A DNA stretch of 64,000 nt from an uncultured Roseateles sp. (GCF_963422335.1 NZ_OY729424.1:2728001-2792000), one strand, 5' to 3'. Shown: positions 37,327 through 45,901, counted from the first letter of the stretch. Numbers and translations: made by a program. Notes: generated by a model not told the origin, from the letters alone.

Positions 37327-37754
37327 GGTGCCTTCGTGCTTGATGAGTCGTGTCCGCAGTCTTCTCCGCAGGAAGCCCCGGATCGCGCTGCACTTCATCC
37401 GGGCTAAGGGAGTTTGGGTGATTCTATGGGGCGAATGTGGCAAGGCTTGCGTCTGGCGCCTGTCCCTGAACCAGTGCCGGGTGGTGACCGTGGTCCTGTT
37501 GCACGCCGAACGTCAACCAGACAATGACTTCATCAGTCGCCAGCCGCCGCGTGGCGAACCTGCCTCCACCTGTTCGATGGAATCTCAACCGTATCCGTCG
37601 ACTTAGATCGCCAAATAGACAAACACGTTTACTCATTGTGTTAGGCGGCGAGTGCTTGAAGGACGGTCAGCGGCCTTTTGACATCGGTTGCGGAACGCGG
37701 GTTGCAGAGGCCGGGAAATTATGGGGCTAACGTGTAAGTTGGGCGTCGTGAGGA
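37327..37754. other. Intergenic region between wecB and the XRE gene
   Basis: This 428-base stretch contains a full-size CCCGGAT palindrome at 37377-37403 and otherwise no gene I can support. The wecB-tviB promoter should be here. A 60-codon frame on the minus strand at 37424-37636 has no domain and atypical composition. Confidence 0.5.
37377..37403. repeat. CCCGGAT...ATCCGGG palindrome, copy 3 (long form)
   Basis: Seven-base arms (37377-37383 and 37397-37403) with a 13-base loop CGCGCTGCACTTC. This is the long form of the widespread extragenic GTAGCCCGGAT palindrome, whose loop typically contains GCGCTGC. It lies about 50 bases upstream of the wecB start. Confidence 0.65.
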
Positions 37755-38015
37755 CTATTTGACGCTGCGAAGACGATCGAAAAAATCAAACACACTCAAC
37801 CCCAAACCGTTTGCGATGACCTCTATGGCATTGAGAGTTGGATTCGCTTGGCCAGTTTCTACGCGGCTTAGATACGTCTGATAGAAGCCACACCGTTCAG
37901 CAAACTCCACCTGGGTAAGACCAGCCTCAATCCGAAGCTCTCGTACACAGTTTCCGAATCGCTTTGCAAGCCCGTTGTTCACAATGACAACTGTCGGTGC
38001 TATGCTCCAATTCAC
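37755..38015 (-). CDS. XRE family (HTH_3) transcriptional regulator
   Basis: The 86-residue protein (from GTG 38015) is one Cro/C1-type helix-turn-helix domain: VRELRIEAGLTQVEFAERCG then YLSRVETGQANPTLNAIEVIANGLG. A start at GTG 37982 would leave 75 residues and fits the domain equally well. It is likely a DNA-binding repressor for its own promoter and that of the divergent gene at 38071. Its bases are less GC-rich than its neighbours. It resembles the stand-alone XRE regulators that accompany mobile or toxin-type modules. Confidence 0.85.
   Translation of the reverse strand: MNWSIAPTVVIVNNGLAKRFGNCVRELRIEAGLTQVEFAERCGFYQTYLSRVETGQANPTLNAIEVIANGLGLSVFDFFDRLRSVK
37978..38006 (+). promoter_or_regulatory. 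Possible sigma-70 promoter for the transposase-like gene
   Basis: TTCACA (37978-37983) and TATGCT (38001-38006) have a 17-base spacer, with GACA/TGTC arms at 37986-37995 between them. The position overlaps the start region of the XRE gene, the arrangement expected for a divergent pair repressed by the XRE protein. Weak match, by eye only. Confidence 0.35.
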
Positions 38016-38070
38016 ATATACACTAATTCATATAGTCACCTGCGAGTCGTTGGCCAATCGGGAGCATGCG

Positions 38071-38865
38071 ATGGAGAAAGTCTCAGGTCGAGACGCGGCA
38101 CGGCAGACCATGCCGCTTTGCTGCGGCTACTTCAGCGTGCACTTCGACAAACAGATGGTCTCAGTGCTCGCAGATGGAGTAGCTTCGCGCGATCGGGCTG
38201 TGGTGTGGGCGTTGGGTGTCTTGAGTGACGGCGACCGGGAGGTCATGGACGTGAGGCCTGTGCCGGATGCCGATCCAGTGTTTTGGCGGGGCGGTTTCGA
38301 TCGGTTCTTGGCGCGTGGCGTGGAGCGCATCTCGTTTGTATTTGCTGATGCTATTGCTGGCGTGGGTCTCGTTTACCCGGGTGTGGCGGAGTTGCCGTGT
38401 TTCGCGAGCATCCAGCGTCGGGGGCGTTTCTGTCTTGCCGCTTCTGCTGACAGGCTTGGTACCGAGGCAAGGCGAGCCGTGCGGGAAGCGGCAAGCGTTC
38501 GCGGGGCACGAGTTGCGCTGGATCGCTTATTGACACGCTCTGAAGCGCGCAGAGAAGACCTGCTGGTCGCCGATTGGCCTGAGGTGCTGGCGCAGCTCGA
38601 ACCGTTCTATGCCCTGCGATCTGAGCGTCGGACCCTGGTGCGCCGGGGCGACGAGGTCTTGGAATGTCTGGGACGGAACTTGAGCCGGGCCGTGGGTCGC
38701 CATGGCCCCTTCGCTGATGTTGATGCGGCCGTTTCCTTTGTCGCCAGCACGCTTGCCCGGGCCGAGGTCCGGTTTAGTTCGTCCGTTCCCGCAGCGGCCC
38801 GTCTGCGTGCGTGTTCTGCCAGCAGCATGGCCGCCCGAGCCGGTGTCGCGCCTTCTGGCCACTGA
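38071..38865 (+). CDS. Mutator (IS256)-type transposase-derived protein, truncated and diverged
   Basis: From ATG 38071 (GGGAG seven bases upstream) this gives 264 residues, against about 400 for an IS256 transposase. The mutator catalytic core can be followed by eye: A-L-G-V-x2-D-G-D-R-E-V (residues 47-58), F-W (71-72), R-G-V (82-84), A-D-A-x2-G (92-97), a Cys at 110, L-E-P-F-Y-A-L (176-182), L-E-C-L-G-R (197-202) and G-P-F. Asp26, Asp93 and Glu198 align with the DDE triad, but the His of the C-x2-H motif and the TTN motif are lost, and the N-terminal DNA-binding region is absent. No terminal inverted repeats were noticed. It may be a decayed element or a domesticated protein paired with the XRE regulator. 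Confidence 0.6.
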   Translation: MEKVSGRDAARQTMPLCCGYFSVHFDKQMVSVLADGVASRDRAVVWALGVLSDGDREVMDVRPVPDADPVFWRGGFDRFLARGVERISFVFADAIAGVGLVYPGVAELPCFASIQRRGRFCLAASADRLGTEARRAVREAASVRGARVALDRLLTRSEARREDLLVADWPEVLAQLEPFYALRSERRTLVRRGDEVLECLGRNLSRAVGRHGPFADVDAAVSFVASTLARAEVRFSSSVPAAARLRACSASSMAARAGVAPSGH

Positions 38866-38884
38866 TGCTTCGCGGGTGCGCATC

Positions 38885-39364
38885 ATGCTGAAGAAGTTGC
38901 CTCCTGTCTTTGCACGTGTTCGCGCCGCGCTGATGCGCCGTGGTGGCTCGCCGCAGGATGCGGACGATTTGGTGCAGGAGGCCTGGGTGCGATTGGCTTG
39001 TTACGAGGGCGATCAGGTGGTGGTCGAGCCGGAGGCTTTCATGATGCGCACCGCGCTGAACCTGTCCATCGACAAGCACCGGATGCTCGTCAATCACGGC
39101 GAAGAGCTCGAACTGGACGAAGTGGTCCTGATCGACGGGGCGCCCGATACCGAGGCGGTGGTGCTGGCCCGGGAGCGCATGGCGCGCCTGAGTGTGTGCC
39201 TGGACCGCCTGAACGAGAGGACGCGCGACATCTTCCTGGCCTACAGGGTCGATGGGCTGACCTACCGGGAGATCGCCGAGTGTCACAGCTTGAGCACCAG
39301 CACGGTGGAGAAGCACGTCGCCAGGGCCACGCTGCAGATCACCACCTGGATGGAAGGTTGGTAG
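38885..39364 (+). CDS. ECF sigma factor, FecI-like
   Basis: The 159-residue protein (ATG 38885) has sigma-70 region 2 (GGSPQDADDLVQEAWVRL, about residues 20-37) and region 4 (CLDRLNERTRDIF, then a helix-turn-helix LTYREIAECHSLSTSTVEKH). It resembles FecI-type factors that direct RNA polymerase to one or few promoters when the partner FecR receives a signal. The open frame continues 61 codons upstream into the previous gene, which is not family sequence. It lies 19 bases after the transposase-like gene and two bases before fecR. Confidence 0.88.
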   Translation: MLKKLPPVFARVRAALMRRGGSPQDADDLVQEAWVRLACYEGDQVVVEPEAFMMRTALNLSIDKHRMLVNHGEELELDEVVLIDGAPDTEAVVLARERMARLSVCLDRLNERTRDIFLAYRVDGLTYREIAECHSLSTSTVEKHVARATLQITTWMEGW

Positions 39365-39366
39365 CT

Positions 39367-40422
39367 GTGTCTGTTCAAGAGACCGCTGCGGGGCAGGGCG
39401 GAGCGCGGGGCGGAGTGACGCCGGAGATCGCTGCGGAGGCGGCAGTGTGGATTTCGCGCCTGCACGGCCCCAGTCGATCTGCGCAGATGGAGCGGGAGTT
39501 TCGCGCCTGGCAGGCCCTTTCCGCGGCGCATCGCCTGGCGTTCGAGCGCTGCACGGACACCTGGCAGGATGTTGCCGGGCTCACGCTGAGCACCTATGCC
39601 CATGCCGTCTCCGCTGGTGCGCCGGCAAGGGGCGCGCAGAGGGCAGGGCGGCTCATTCGCAGAGGCTGGGTGCTTGCTGCGACGGCAGCCTTGGTCGCGG
39701 GCGGCGTGTTGGTGCTGCAGCCCTGGCAGGCTGCCGATGCCTATGCCACTGGGGTGGGCGAGCAGCGGTTGGTGGTCCTTTCGGACGGCACCCGCCTGTC
39801 GCTGAACACGGCCACCCGCGTGCGGGTTGATCTTGGCGCGGCCCAGCGAACGGTGCACGTGGAGGAGGGCGAAGCCTTGTTCGAGGTGGCCAAAGACGCG
39901 CACCGCCCGTTTGTCGTGAAGGTGGCCGGCACCGAGATCGTCGCCACGGGCACGGCATTCGTCGTGCAGTTCGTTCCCCAAAGGAATCGCACCAGCGATT
40001 CACTCGCCGTCACGCTCGTCGAGGGCCAGGTGATTGTGCGCGGCACAGAGGACGGCGCCACCGGGGTGGCACTCCCCCGTCCGGTTGTGATGGCAGCGGG
40101 CGAGCGTATGCGTTTGCACCCGTCGGGTGGGGCTGCGAAGCCAACCGCGACGCAGGTGGATCGACCACGCATGGAGCAGGTGCTGGCATGGAAGCGCGGC
40201 GAGGCCCTCTTCGACGACGTGTCGCTGCTGGACGCTGTTGCCGAGATGAACCGCTACAGCCCGATGCCGATCAAGGTGCCTGGAGCCAATGCGCTGAACG
40301 GTCTGCGGGTCAGCGGCATCTTTCGCACCGGCGATAACGCCCACTTTGCGCGCGCCATGGCCGCCTTGCACGGCCTGGTCGTGCGTGAGCTTCCGGATCG
40401 TCTGGAACTTGCGCCGCGGTAG
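39367..40422 (+). CDS. FecR family anti-sigma/sigma-regulator protein
   Basis: This 351-residue protein starts at GTG 39367 (AAGG site inside the sigma gene). It has the DUF4880 N-terminal domain (residues 18-70), one membrane segment (about 101-118), the FecR domain (GEQRLVVLSDGTRLSLNTAT, then ALFEVAKDAHRPFVVK and TGTAFVV) and a C-terminal secretin/TonB-N-like segment (LLDAVAEMNRYS). Such proteins hold an ECF sigma and release it when a TonB-dependent receptor is loaded. No receptor gene follows; the next gene is manC on the other strand. Confidence 0.88.
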   Translation: MSVQETAAGQGGARGGVTPEIAAEAAVWISRLHGPSRSAQMEREFRAWQALSAAHRLAFERCTDTWQDVAGLTLSTYAHAVSAGAPARGAQRAGRLIRRGWVLAATAALVAGGVLVLQPWQAADAYATGVGEQRLVVLSDGTRLSLNTATRVRVDLGAAQRTVHVEEGEALFEVAKDAHRPFVVKVAGTEIVATGTAFVVQFVPQRNRTSDSLAVTLVEGQVIVRGTEDGATGVALPRPVVMAAGERMRLHPSGGAAKPTATQVDRPRMEQVLAWKRGEALFDDVSLLDAVAEMNRYSPMPIKVPGANALNGLRVSGIFRTGDNAHFARAMAALHGLVVRELPDRLELAPR

Positions 40423-40460
40423 AAGCTGACTTGGGTGAGCTTAATTAGGTAGCACTTGGT

Positions 40461-40476
40461 CCCGGAAGTAGTCCTG
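40461..40476. repeat. CCCGGA...TCCTGGG palindrome, copy 4 (imperfect)
   Basis: CCCGGA, an AGTAG loop and TCC(T)GGG lie in the 68-base gap between the convergent fecR and manC genes. One inserted T breaks the right arm. Confidence 0.4.
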
Positions 40477-40490
40477 GGGGGGCGCCCATG

Positions 40491-41942
40491 TCAGCTGCGG
40501 CCGTAGGTGTCCTCGAAGCGGACGATATCGTCCTCGCCCAGGTATGAACCCGACTGCACTTCGATGATCTCCAGCGGCAGTTTGCCGGGGTTTGCCAGGC
40601 GGTGGGTCTGGCCCAATGGGATGTAGGTGCTCTGGTTTTCGGTCAGCAGCACCACCTTGTCACCCACAGTGACTTCGGCGGTACCCGAGACGACGATCCA
40701 GTGCTCGGCGCGGTGATGGTGCATCTGCAGGCTCAGGGTCGCACCGGGCTTGACCATGATGCGCTTGACCTGGAAGCGCGAGCCCGAGTCGATGCTGTCG
40801 TACCAGCCCCAGGGGCGGTGCACCTTGCGGTGTAGGTTCTGCTCGGCACGGTTTTGCGTGCCGAGTGCTGCCACGATGTGTTTCACGTCCTGGCTGTGGG
40901 CACGGTCGGCCACCAGCACGGCATCGGCCGTCTCGACCACCACCACGTCGTGCAGGCCCACCACGCTGACCAGGCGGCTGGTGGCATGCACCAGCGTGTT
41001 CTGGCTGTTGCAGAGCATCACGTCGCCGGTGCTGGCGTTGCCTTGAGCGTCTTTGGTGGCCACCTGCCAGACGGCCTCCCAGGCGCCCAGGTCGTTCCAG
41101 CCGGCGTCCAGCGGCACCATGTGCAGCGGCAGTTGGCCGGGGCATTTCTCCATCACCGCATAGTCCACCGATTCGGCCGGCACGGCCGCAAACTCGGCCT
41201 TGCCGGGGCGCAGGAACTTGGCGTCGTTGCTGCGGGCGTCCCAGGCCTTGCGCGAGGCGGTGGCGATGTCGGGGCGGAAGCGGTCGAGGGCGGCCATCCA
41301 GCTGGAGGCGCGCAGCACGAACATGCCGCCGTTCCAGAAGTAGCTGCCTTCGGCCACATAGCCCTGCGCGGTGGCGAGATCAGGCTTCTCGACGAACTGG
41401 GCCACGTCCAGCACCTCACCGGAGGCACCCGCCTGCGTGCGGATATAGCCGTAGCCGGTTTCCGGGCGGTCTGGCGTGATGCCCAGTATCACGATGCTGC
41501 CGTCGGCAGCCTGGCGCACGGCGCGCTGCAGGGCGGCGGTGAAGGCGGGCTCGTTGGTCACTGTCTGGTCTGCGGGGGTGACCACGAGCACCGGGTCCTG
41601 GCCGTCTTGCAGCGCGTGGAGTGCCGCTAAGGTCACGGCCGGGGCAGTGTTGCGGCCCAGCGGCTCCAGCAGCACGGCGCTAGGCTCGGCACGCGACTCG
41701 CGCATCTGGTCCAGCACCAGGAAGCGGTGTTCTTCATTGCACACCACGCTGGGGGCGGCTACCTCGATGTCTGCCGCGGCAAGGCCAAGCAAACGATTCG
41801 CAGCCAACTGGAACAGGCTTCGGTTGTTACTGCCTTCTCCGCCCAGCACCAGAAACTGCTTGGGGTAGCCCGCACGCGACAAAGGCCAGAGCCGGGTGCC
41901 GCTGCCGCCGGCCATGATGACGGGTTGGATCTGGATAGTCAT
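40491..41942 (-). CDS. manC: Mannose-1-phosphate guanylyltransferase/mannose-6-phosphate isomerase
   Basis: ManC (also called CpsB or AlgA) makes GDP-mannose from mannose-1-phosphate and GTP, and interconverts mannose- and fructose-6-phosphate. The 483-residue bifunctional form has the nucleotidyltransferase signature MAGGSGTRLWPLSR with PKQF (residues 10-30), then VEKPD and FWNGGMF, and a C-terminal cupin isomerase domain (RPWGWYDSID, QMHHHRAEHWIVVSGTAEV). Length is typical. GDP-mannose would feed the polymer; no phosphomannomutase is in the window. Confidence 0.95.
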   Translation of the reverse strand: MTIQIQPVIMAGGSGTRLWPLSRAGYPKQFLVLGGEGSNNRSLFQLAANRLLGLAAADIEVAAPSVVCNEEHRFLVLDQMRESRAEPSAVLLEPLGRNTAPAVTLAALHALQDGQDPVLVVTPADQTVTNEPAFTAALQRAVRQAADGSIVILGITPDRPETGYGYIRTQAGASGEVLDVAQFVEKPDLATAQGYVAEGSYFWNGGMFVLRASSWMAALDRFRPDIATASRKAWDARSNDAKFLRPGKAEFAAVPAESVDYAVMEKCPGQLPLHMVPLDAGWNDLGAWEAVWQVATKDAQGNASTGDVMLCNSQNTLVHATSRLVSVVGLHDVVVVETADAVLVADRAHSQDVKHIVAALGTQNRAEQNLHRKVHRPWGWYDSIDSGSRFQVKRIMVKPGATLSLQMHHHRAEHWIVVSGTAEVTVGDKVVLLTENQSTYIPLGQTHRLANPGKLPLEIIEVQSGSYLGEDDIVRFEDTYGRS

Positions 41943-41946
41943 TTTG

Positions 41947-41967
41947 GTAGCCCGTATGTAATCCGGG
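41947..41967. repeat. GTAGCCCG...AATCCGGG repeat, copy 5
   Basis: GTAGCCCGTATGTAATCCGGG starts just upstream of the manC ATG. It is one arm of an inverted pair with the copy at 41994-42015; both lie in the 69-base gap between manC and galE. Confidence 0.55.
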
Positions 41968-41993
41968 GTGGTGACATATTGGGCAGCAGGCAG

Positions 41994-42015
41994 ACCCGGA
42001 TTGCCTCCGGGCTAC
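41994..42015. repeat. CCCGGATTG...CCGGGCTAC repeat, copy 6, containing the galE stop codon
   Basis: The reverse complement reads GTAGCCCGGAGGCAATCCGGG, close to copy 5. Its TAG (complement of 42012-42014) is the stop codon of galE, so the repeat overlaps the 3' end of the gene. Confidence 0.55.
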
Positions 42016-43031
42016 TTGGACTCGAAACCGTTGGGGTTCATGCGTTGCCAGCGCCAGCTGTCGGCGCACATGGCCGCCAGATCGCGGGTGGCGCGCCAGC
42101 CAAGCTTGGCTTGCGCCAGGGCCGGGTCTGCATAGCAGGCGTCGATATCACCGGGCCGGCGGGCCACCACCTGATAGGGGATAGGCCGGCCGCTGGCCTT
42201 CTCATAGGCCTTGGCCAGATCCAGCACGCTGTAGCCCTGGCCGGTGCCGAGGTTGACGGTGATCGAGTCGGTGCCATCGAGCAGATAGGCCAGCGCCGCT
42301 ACATGGCCCTCGGCCAGGTCGAGTACATGGATGTAGTCGCGCACGCCGGTGCCGTCGGGGGTGTCGTAGTCCTGGCCAAACACCTGCAGGCGCTCGCGCT
42401 TGCCCACGGCCACCTGGGCCACATAGGGCATTAGGTTGTTGGGTATGCCGCGCGGGTCTTCGCCGATCAGGCCGCTTTCGTGGGCACCCACCGGGTTGAA
42501 ATAACGCAGGCAGGCGGTCTGCCAGGCCGGGTCCGAGGCGCCCAGGTCGCGCAGAATGGTTTCGCCCATCAGCTTGGTCTGGCCGTAGGGATTGGTGGCC
42601 GACAGCGCCGAGTCTTCAGTGATCGGCAGCCGCTCGGGTTTGCCGTAGACGGTGGCGCTGGAGCTGAACACCAGGCGCTTGACGCCGTGCGCCTGCATGG
42701 CCTGGCAGACGGTGATCAGCCCGCCAATATTGTTGGCGTAATAGGCCAGCGGCTCCTGGGTCGACTCACCCACGGCCTTGAAGGCGGCGAAGTGCACCAC
42801 GGCGTCGATATGCTGGTTGCTGAACAGCTCGTGCATGGCCGCAGCGTCGCAAACGCTGGCCTGCACGAACTGCGGCTCCTGGCCTGCCAACTCATGCAGG
42901 CGCTGGAGCACCTCGGGCGAGCTATTGGAGAAGTCGTCCACCCCTACCACCTGGTAGCCGGCCGCCAGCAGCGCGAGCCAAGTGTGGGAGGCGATGTAGC
43001 CGGCGGCGCCGGTCAGCAGAATCGTGTGCAT
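42012..43031 (-). CDS. galE: UDP-glucose 4-epimerase
   Basis: GalE interconverts UDP-glucose and UDP-galactose. From ATG 43031 the protein has 339 residues with G-A-A-G-Y-I-A-S-H-T (residues 8-17; the usual Gly after Ile is Ala), VDDFSNSS, HFAAFKAVGES, the catalytic Y-G-Q-T-K, and NPVGAHESGLIGEDP. The open frame extends 40 codons upstream, but these are not GalE-like. The stop codon lies in an extragenic repeat. It shares direction with epsL and epsB. Confidence 0.95.
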   Translation of the reverse strand: MHTILLTGAAGYIASHTWLALLAAGYQVVGVDDFSNSSPEVLQRLHELAGQEPQFVQASVCDAAAMHELFSNQHIDAVVHFAAFKAVGESTQEPLAYYANNIGGLITVCQAMQAHGVKRLVFSSSATVYGKPERLPITEDSALSATNPYGQTKLMGETILRDLGASDPAWQTACLRYFNPVGAHESGLIGEDPRGIPNNLMPYVAQVAVGKRERLQVFGQDYDTPDGTGVRDYIHVLDLAEGHVAALAYLLDGTDSITVNLGTGQGYSVLDLAKAYEKASGRPIPYQVVARRPGDIDACYADPALAQAKLGWRATRDLAAMCADSWRWQRMNPNGFESK

Positions 43032-43048
43032 CGCTCGTGGCCCGCCGC

Positions 43049-44287
43049 TCAGCGCAACATGATTTGCGCATAGCAACTGGTGCTGTTGGCGCTGAAGGGC
43101 AGAGACAGGGCGAGGTTGTCGCTGCTGCGCGAGTCGTGGCTCAGCTGGCAACCGACCTGGGTGCTACGAGTGGCCAGCCAACGGCCGCCGAGGCTCAGGC
43201 CCTTGTTGGTGTCGTTGCCGACTTGGTTGCCGATGCCGGTCAAGGATCGATCAGCCCAACGCACGCTGGCGTCGATAAAGATCTTTGCAGACAGTTCGTA
43301 GGTGGCGCTGCTCTGAAGCTCGGTAGTCAGCCGGCTGTAGTCCGATGTGATGAAATTGTTGCTGCCGAAGGTCAGGAACGAGGTGTCCTGGCCGGTGTCG
43401 CGCGTCAGACTGGTCTTGATCTGGAGGCGGGGACCTGGAGTCCAGTACCACGTGACCGAGCCGGTGGCGCCAGAGAAGTCACGCGTATTGAAAGAGGCGT
43501 ACTCCTGCTTGCCATAGCTCAGACGCGCAGCAATGCTGCTGGCGCCGCTGACCGTCCAGTTGCTGGTGAGATCCAGGTCATTGCGCTTGTAGGTGTCTTC
43601 GACGAAGCCACTCGTGCTGACGCGAGCCTTGGGGTAGCTGCCGGTGGTGTGGCGCAGCGCCGCCCCCAGGCTCAAGGCGCCGCTGGGCCGGTACACCAAC
43701 CCCAACGAGCCGCTGTTTTGGCGGTACTCGAAGCGGTTGTATTCCACCGCCGAATAGGCCACCTGGCGGTGGCTGAGCGAGCCTTCCAGCGAGTACTTGC
43801 CCACCAGGCCATAGCGCACGGTGGCGCTGGCCTGCTTGTTGGTCTGGATGTTTTTCTTGGTCAGCACCGGGCTGTCGCCGCCCGGGTTGAACTGCGCCAT
43901 ATTGCGGTTGGCGCCAAAGCTGATGCGGCCCGACAGGCGCTCTATCGTGGCCCAGTCCAGTCCGCCATTGAGACTGTAGCCGGTGTTGTTCAGCGTCTTG
44001 TTGTTGCTGTAGCGGTTGGCGTTGACCGAGGCGTCGGCAAAGGCACGCTGGCGCCCGAAGGTCTGGTCAATGCCGGCCAGCAAGCTGGTGCCTGACACCG
44101 TGTCGCTGTTGATCGGGCTGTTGCCGCTCAGCCGATAGATATTCGACTCGTGGGTGAACGATTGCGAGGCGCCGATGTAGTACGGCGTGGTCTCGGCCAG
44201 TGCCACCGGGCCGGCGCACATCAGCGCCAGCAGGGCGGCCAAGGGCAGCAGCGTCGGGCGGGTCGCGGTCGTGAAATGCTGGGCCAT
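43049..44287 (-). CDS. epsL: EpsL, exopolysaccharide outer-membrane beta-barrel protein
   Basis: The 412-residue protein has a signal peptide (VALA/E near residue 31) and then alternating beta strands with aromatic ends, finishing in C-Y-A-Q-I-M-L-R, the terminal pattern of the EpsL family and of outer-membrane barrels in general. EpsL is a regular partner of XrtB loci and is thought to form a secretion barrel, possibly working with EpsE. The ATG 44287 has AGAGGA six bases upstream. It is 18 bases upstream of galE on the same strand. Confidence 0.88.
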   Translation of the reverse strand: MAQHFTTATRPTLLPLAALLALMCAGPVALAETTPYYIGASQSFTHESNIYRLSGNSPINSDTVSGTSLLAGIDQTFGRQRAFADASVNANRYSNNKTLNNTGYSLNGGLDWATIERLSGRISFGANRNMAQFNPGGDSPVLTKKNIQTNKQASATVRYGLVGKYSLEGSLSHRQVAYSAVEYNRFEYRQNSGSLGLVYRPSGALSLGAALRHTTGSYPKARVSTSGFVEDTYKRNDLDLTSNWTVSGASSIAARLSYGKQEYASFNTRDFSGATGSVTWYWTPGPRLQIKTSLTRDTGQDTSFLTFGSNNFITSDYSRLTTELQSSATYELSAKIFIDASVRWADRSLTGIGNQVGNDTNKGLSLGGRWLATRSTQVGCQLSHDSRSSDNLALSLPFSANSTSCYAQIMLR

Positions 44288-44328
44288 GAATATCCTCTGA
44301 AATATTTATTTGATGGGCTGGGCCGGTA

Positions 44329-45723
44329 TTAATATGCGTTGCGGTCAAACAAAACCACGCGGATGGTGCGCACGATGATTTGCAGGTCCAAGCCTAGCGA
44401 CCAATTGCGCAGATACTCCAGATCGTATTCCACGCGGGCCTTCATTTTCTCGATGGTGTCCGTTTCGCCACGCAAGCCATTCACCTGGGCCCAGCCGGTG
44501 ATGCCGGGTTTGACCTTGTGGCGCACCATATAGGCCTTGATCAGCTGGCGATACTCTTCGTTGTGGGCCACCGCATGCGGGCGCGGGCCGACGATACTCA
44601 TGCGGCCCTGCAGCACGTTGATAAATTGCGGCAATTCATCAAGCGAGGTGCGGCGTATGAAAGCGCCGAACTTGGTGATGCGTGGGTCGTCCTTGGTGGC
44701 CTGCTTGACGACCGCACCATTGTCCATCGCGCTCATCGAGCGGAATTTGTAGACGACGATTTCTTCGCCGTCCAGGCCGTTGCGGCGCTGCTTGAAGATG
44801 ATGGGCCCCGGCGAGCTGAGCTTCACGCCTATGGCCACGGCCAGCAGGATGGGCGAGATCAGCACCAGTATCAACGCCGCCAGCACGATGTCGCTGATGC
44901 GCTTGGTCAATTCATTGGTGCCGGTGAACGGGGTTTCGCAGATACCCACCACCGGCACGCCATTCATGTCCTGCAAGCGGCCCTGGATGATGCTGATGCC
45001 GAACACATCGGGCACAAAAAATACTGAGGCGGTCGTGCCCTGCACGTTCTCCAGCAGTTTCACGATGCGGGGCTGCGAGCCGAGCGGCAGGGTGATGTAG
45101 ACCTCGCGCACGGCGTGGGTGCGCACATAGTCACCGACTTCGCTCAGGCGCCCCAGCAGGCGGGTGCTGGAGTCGGGGTCCAGTCGGTCGTCTTGCCGGT
45201 CATCAAAATAGCCCAGGAAGTTGACTCCCTGGAACTGGCCGCGGTTCAGCGCTTTTGACACCTTCACGCCCAGCGCGCCGGCGCCGACGATGACGGCCGT
45301 GCGCACCGCATGTGGGCGGCTGCCCAGCCAGCGCAGATAGCTGCGGCCGACCATCACTGCCACCCATTGGATGACCGGTGTGAGTAGGGCCCACCACATC
45401 AGTACTTCGCGCTCGAAGTAGCTCATGCTGCTGGTGGCATAGCCGCACAGGCCCAGTATCACCAGCAGCCAGACCCAGGAGGTGACCACATCGACGGCCG
45501 CGCTGACCGGATGGTCGCCAAAGCGGCTGCGGCCGGGGAAGGTGAGGGCGAAAATCAGCAGGCACAGCGTCAAGGTCGAGCGCATGACCTCCTCGCCGAA
45601 GTGCGAGTTGACCGCCAAGTAGGTGAGCACAATGATGCTCGGCTCCATGAAGGCGGCAATGAGCGACTCGACCGACTGGGGTGCGCTGTAAAAGGTACGT
45701 TTATAACTTCGGTCTTCGAACAT
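44329..45723 (-). CDS. epsB: Undecaprenyl-phosphate glucose phosphotransferase (EpsB/WcaJ-like priming enzyme)
   Basis: This 464-residue enzyme should transfer a hexose-1-phosphate (probably glucose) from UDP-sugar to undecaprenyl phosphate and so start the repeat. There are four N-terminal membrane segments, a Rossmann-like middle domain (AVIVGAGALGVKV), a fifth segment, and the bacterial sugar transferase domain: KRISDIVLA, SPGPIIFKQRRNGLDG, VYKFRSM, RRTSLDELPQ and GPRPHA. It heads the minus-strand group epsB-epsL-galE-manC. Confidence 0.93.
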   Translation of the reverse strand: MFEDRSYKRTFYSAPQSVESLIAAFMEPSIIVLTYLAVNSHFGEEVMRSTLTLCLLIFALTFPGRSRFGDHPVSAAVDVVTSWVWLLVILGLCGYATSSMSYFEREVLMWWALLTPVIQWVAVMVGRSYLRWLGSRPHAVRTAVIVGAGALGVKVSKALNRGQFQGVNFLGYFDDRQDDRLDPDSSTRLLGRLSEVGDYVRTHAVREVYITLPLGSQPRIVKLLENVQGTTASVFFVPDVFGISIIQGRLQDMNGVPVVGICETPFTGTNELTKRISDIVLAALILVLISPILLAVAIGVKLSSPGPIIFKQRRNGLDGEEIVVYKFRSMSAMDNGAVVKQATKDDPRITKFGAFIRRTSLDELPQFINVLQGRMSIVGPRPHAVAHNEEYRQLIKAYMVRHKVKPGITGWAQVNGLRGETDTIEKMKARVEYDLEYLRNWSLGLDLQIIVRTIRVVLFDRNAY

Positions 45724-45771
45724 CGTTTTCGCTGACTCTCGAATGTGCTACGCCATAGCGAAGGTCCAAAA

Positions 45772-45819
45772 CGGGACATTTTCGCTCGGGACAGTCTCCA
45801 TATAACCCCCCTGTCCGGG
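45772..45819. promoter_or_regulatory. Repeated CGGGACA boxes between epsB and ubiJ
   Basis: CGGGACA occurs at 45772-45778 and 45787-45793 (15 bases apart). GGACAG (45789-45794) pairs with an inverted CTGTCC (45811-45816) across 16 bases. The boxes lie 50-95 bases upstream of epsB in the divergent gap, as operators or activator sites would. No sigma-54 core was found here. Confidence 0.4.
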
Positions 45820-45901
45820 CGTTTGGCTGTGGATTCTCGCTCAATTCAAGCGCGCTTCCGGTGGCTTTAATGTGACAAAGGCCTTCCATATTGGGGATGC
45901 C

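Noticed and set aside
37755..38865. Intact IS256-type insertion sequence
   Set aside because: The transposase-like protein is too short, lacks key motifs, and no terminal inverted repeats or target duplications were noticed at the edges.
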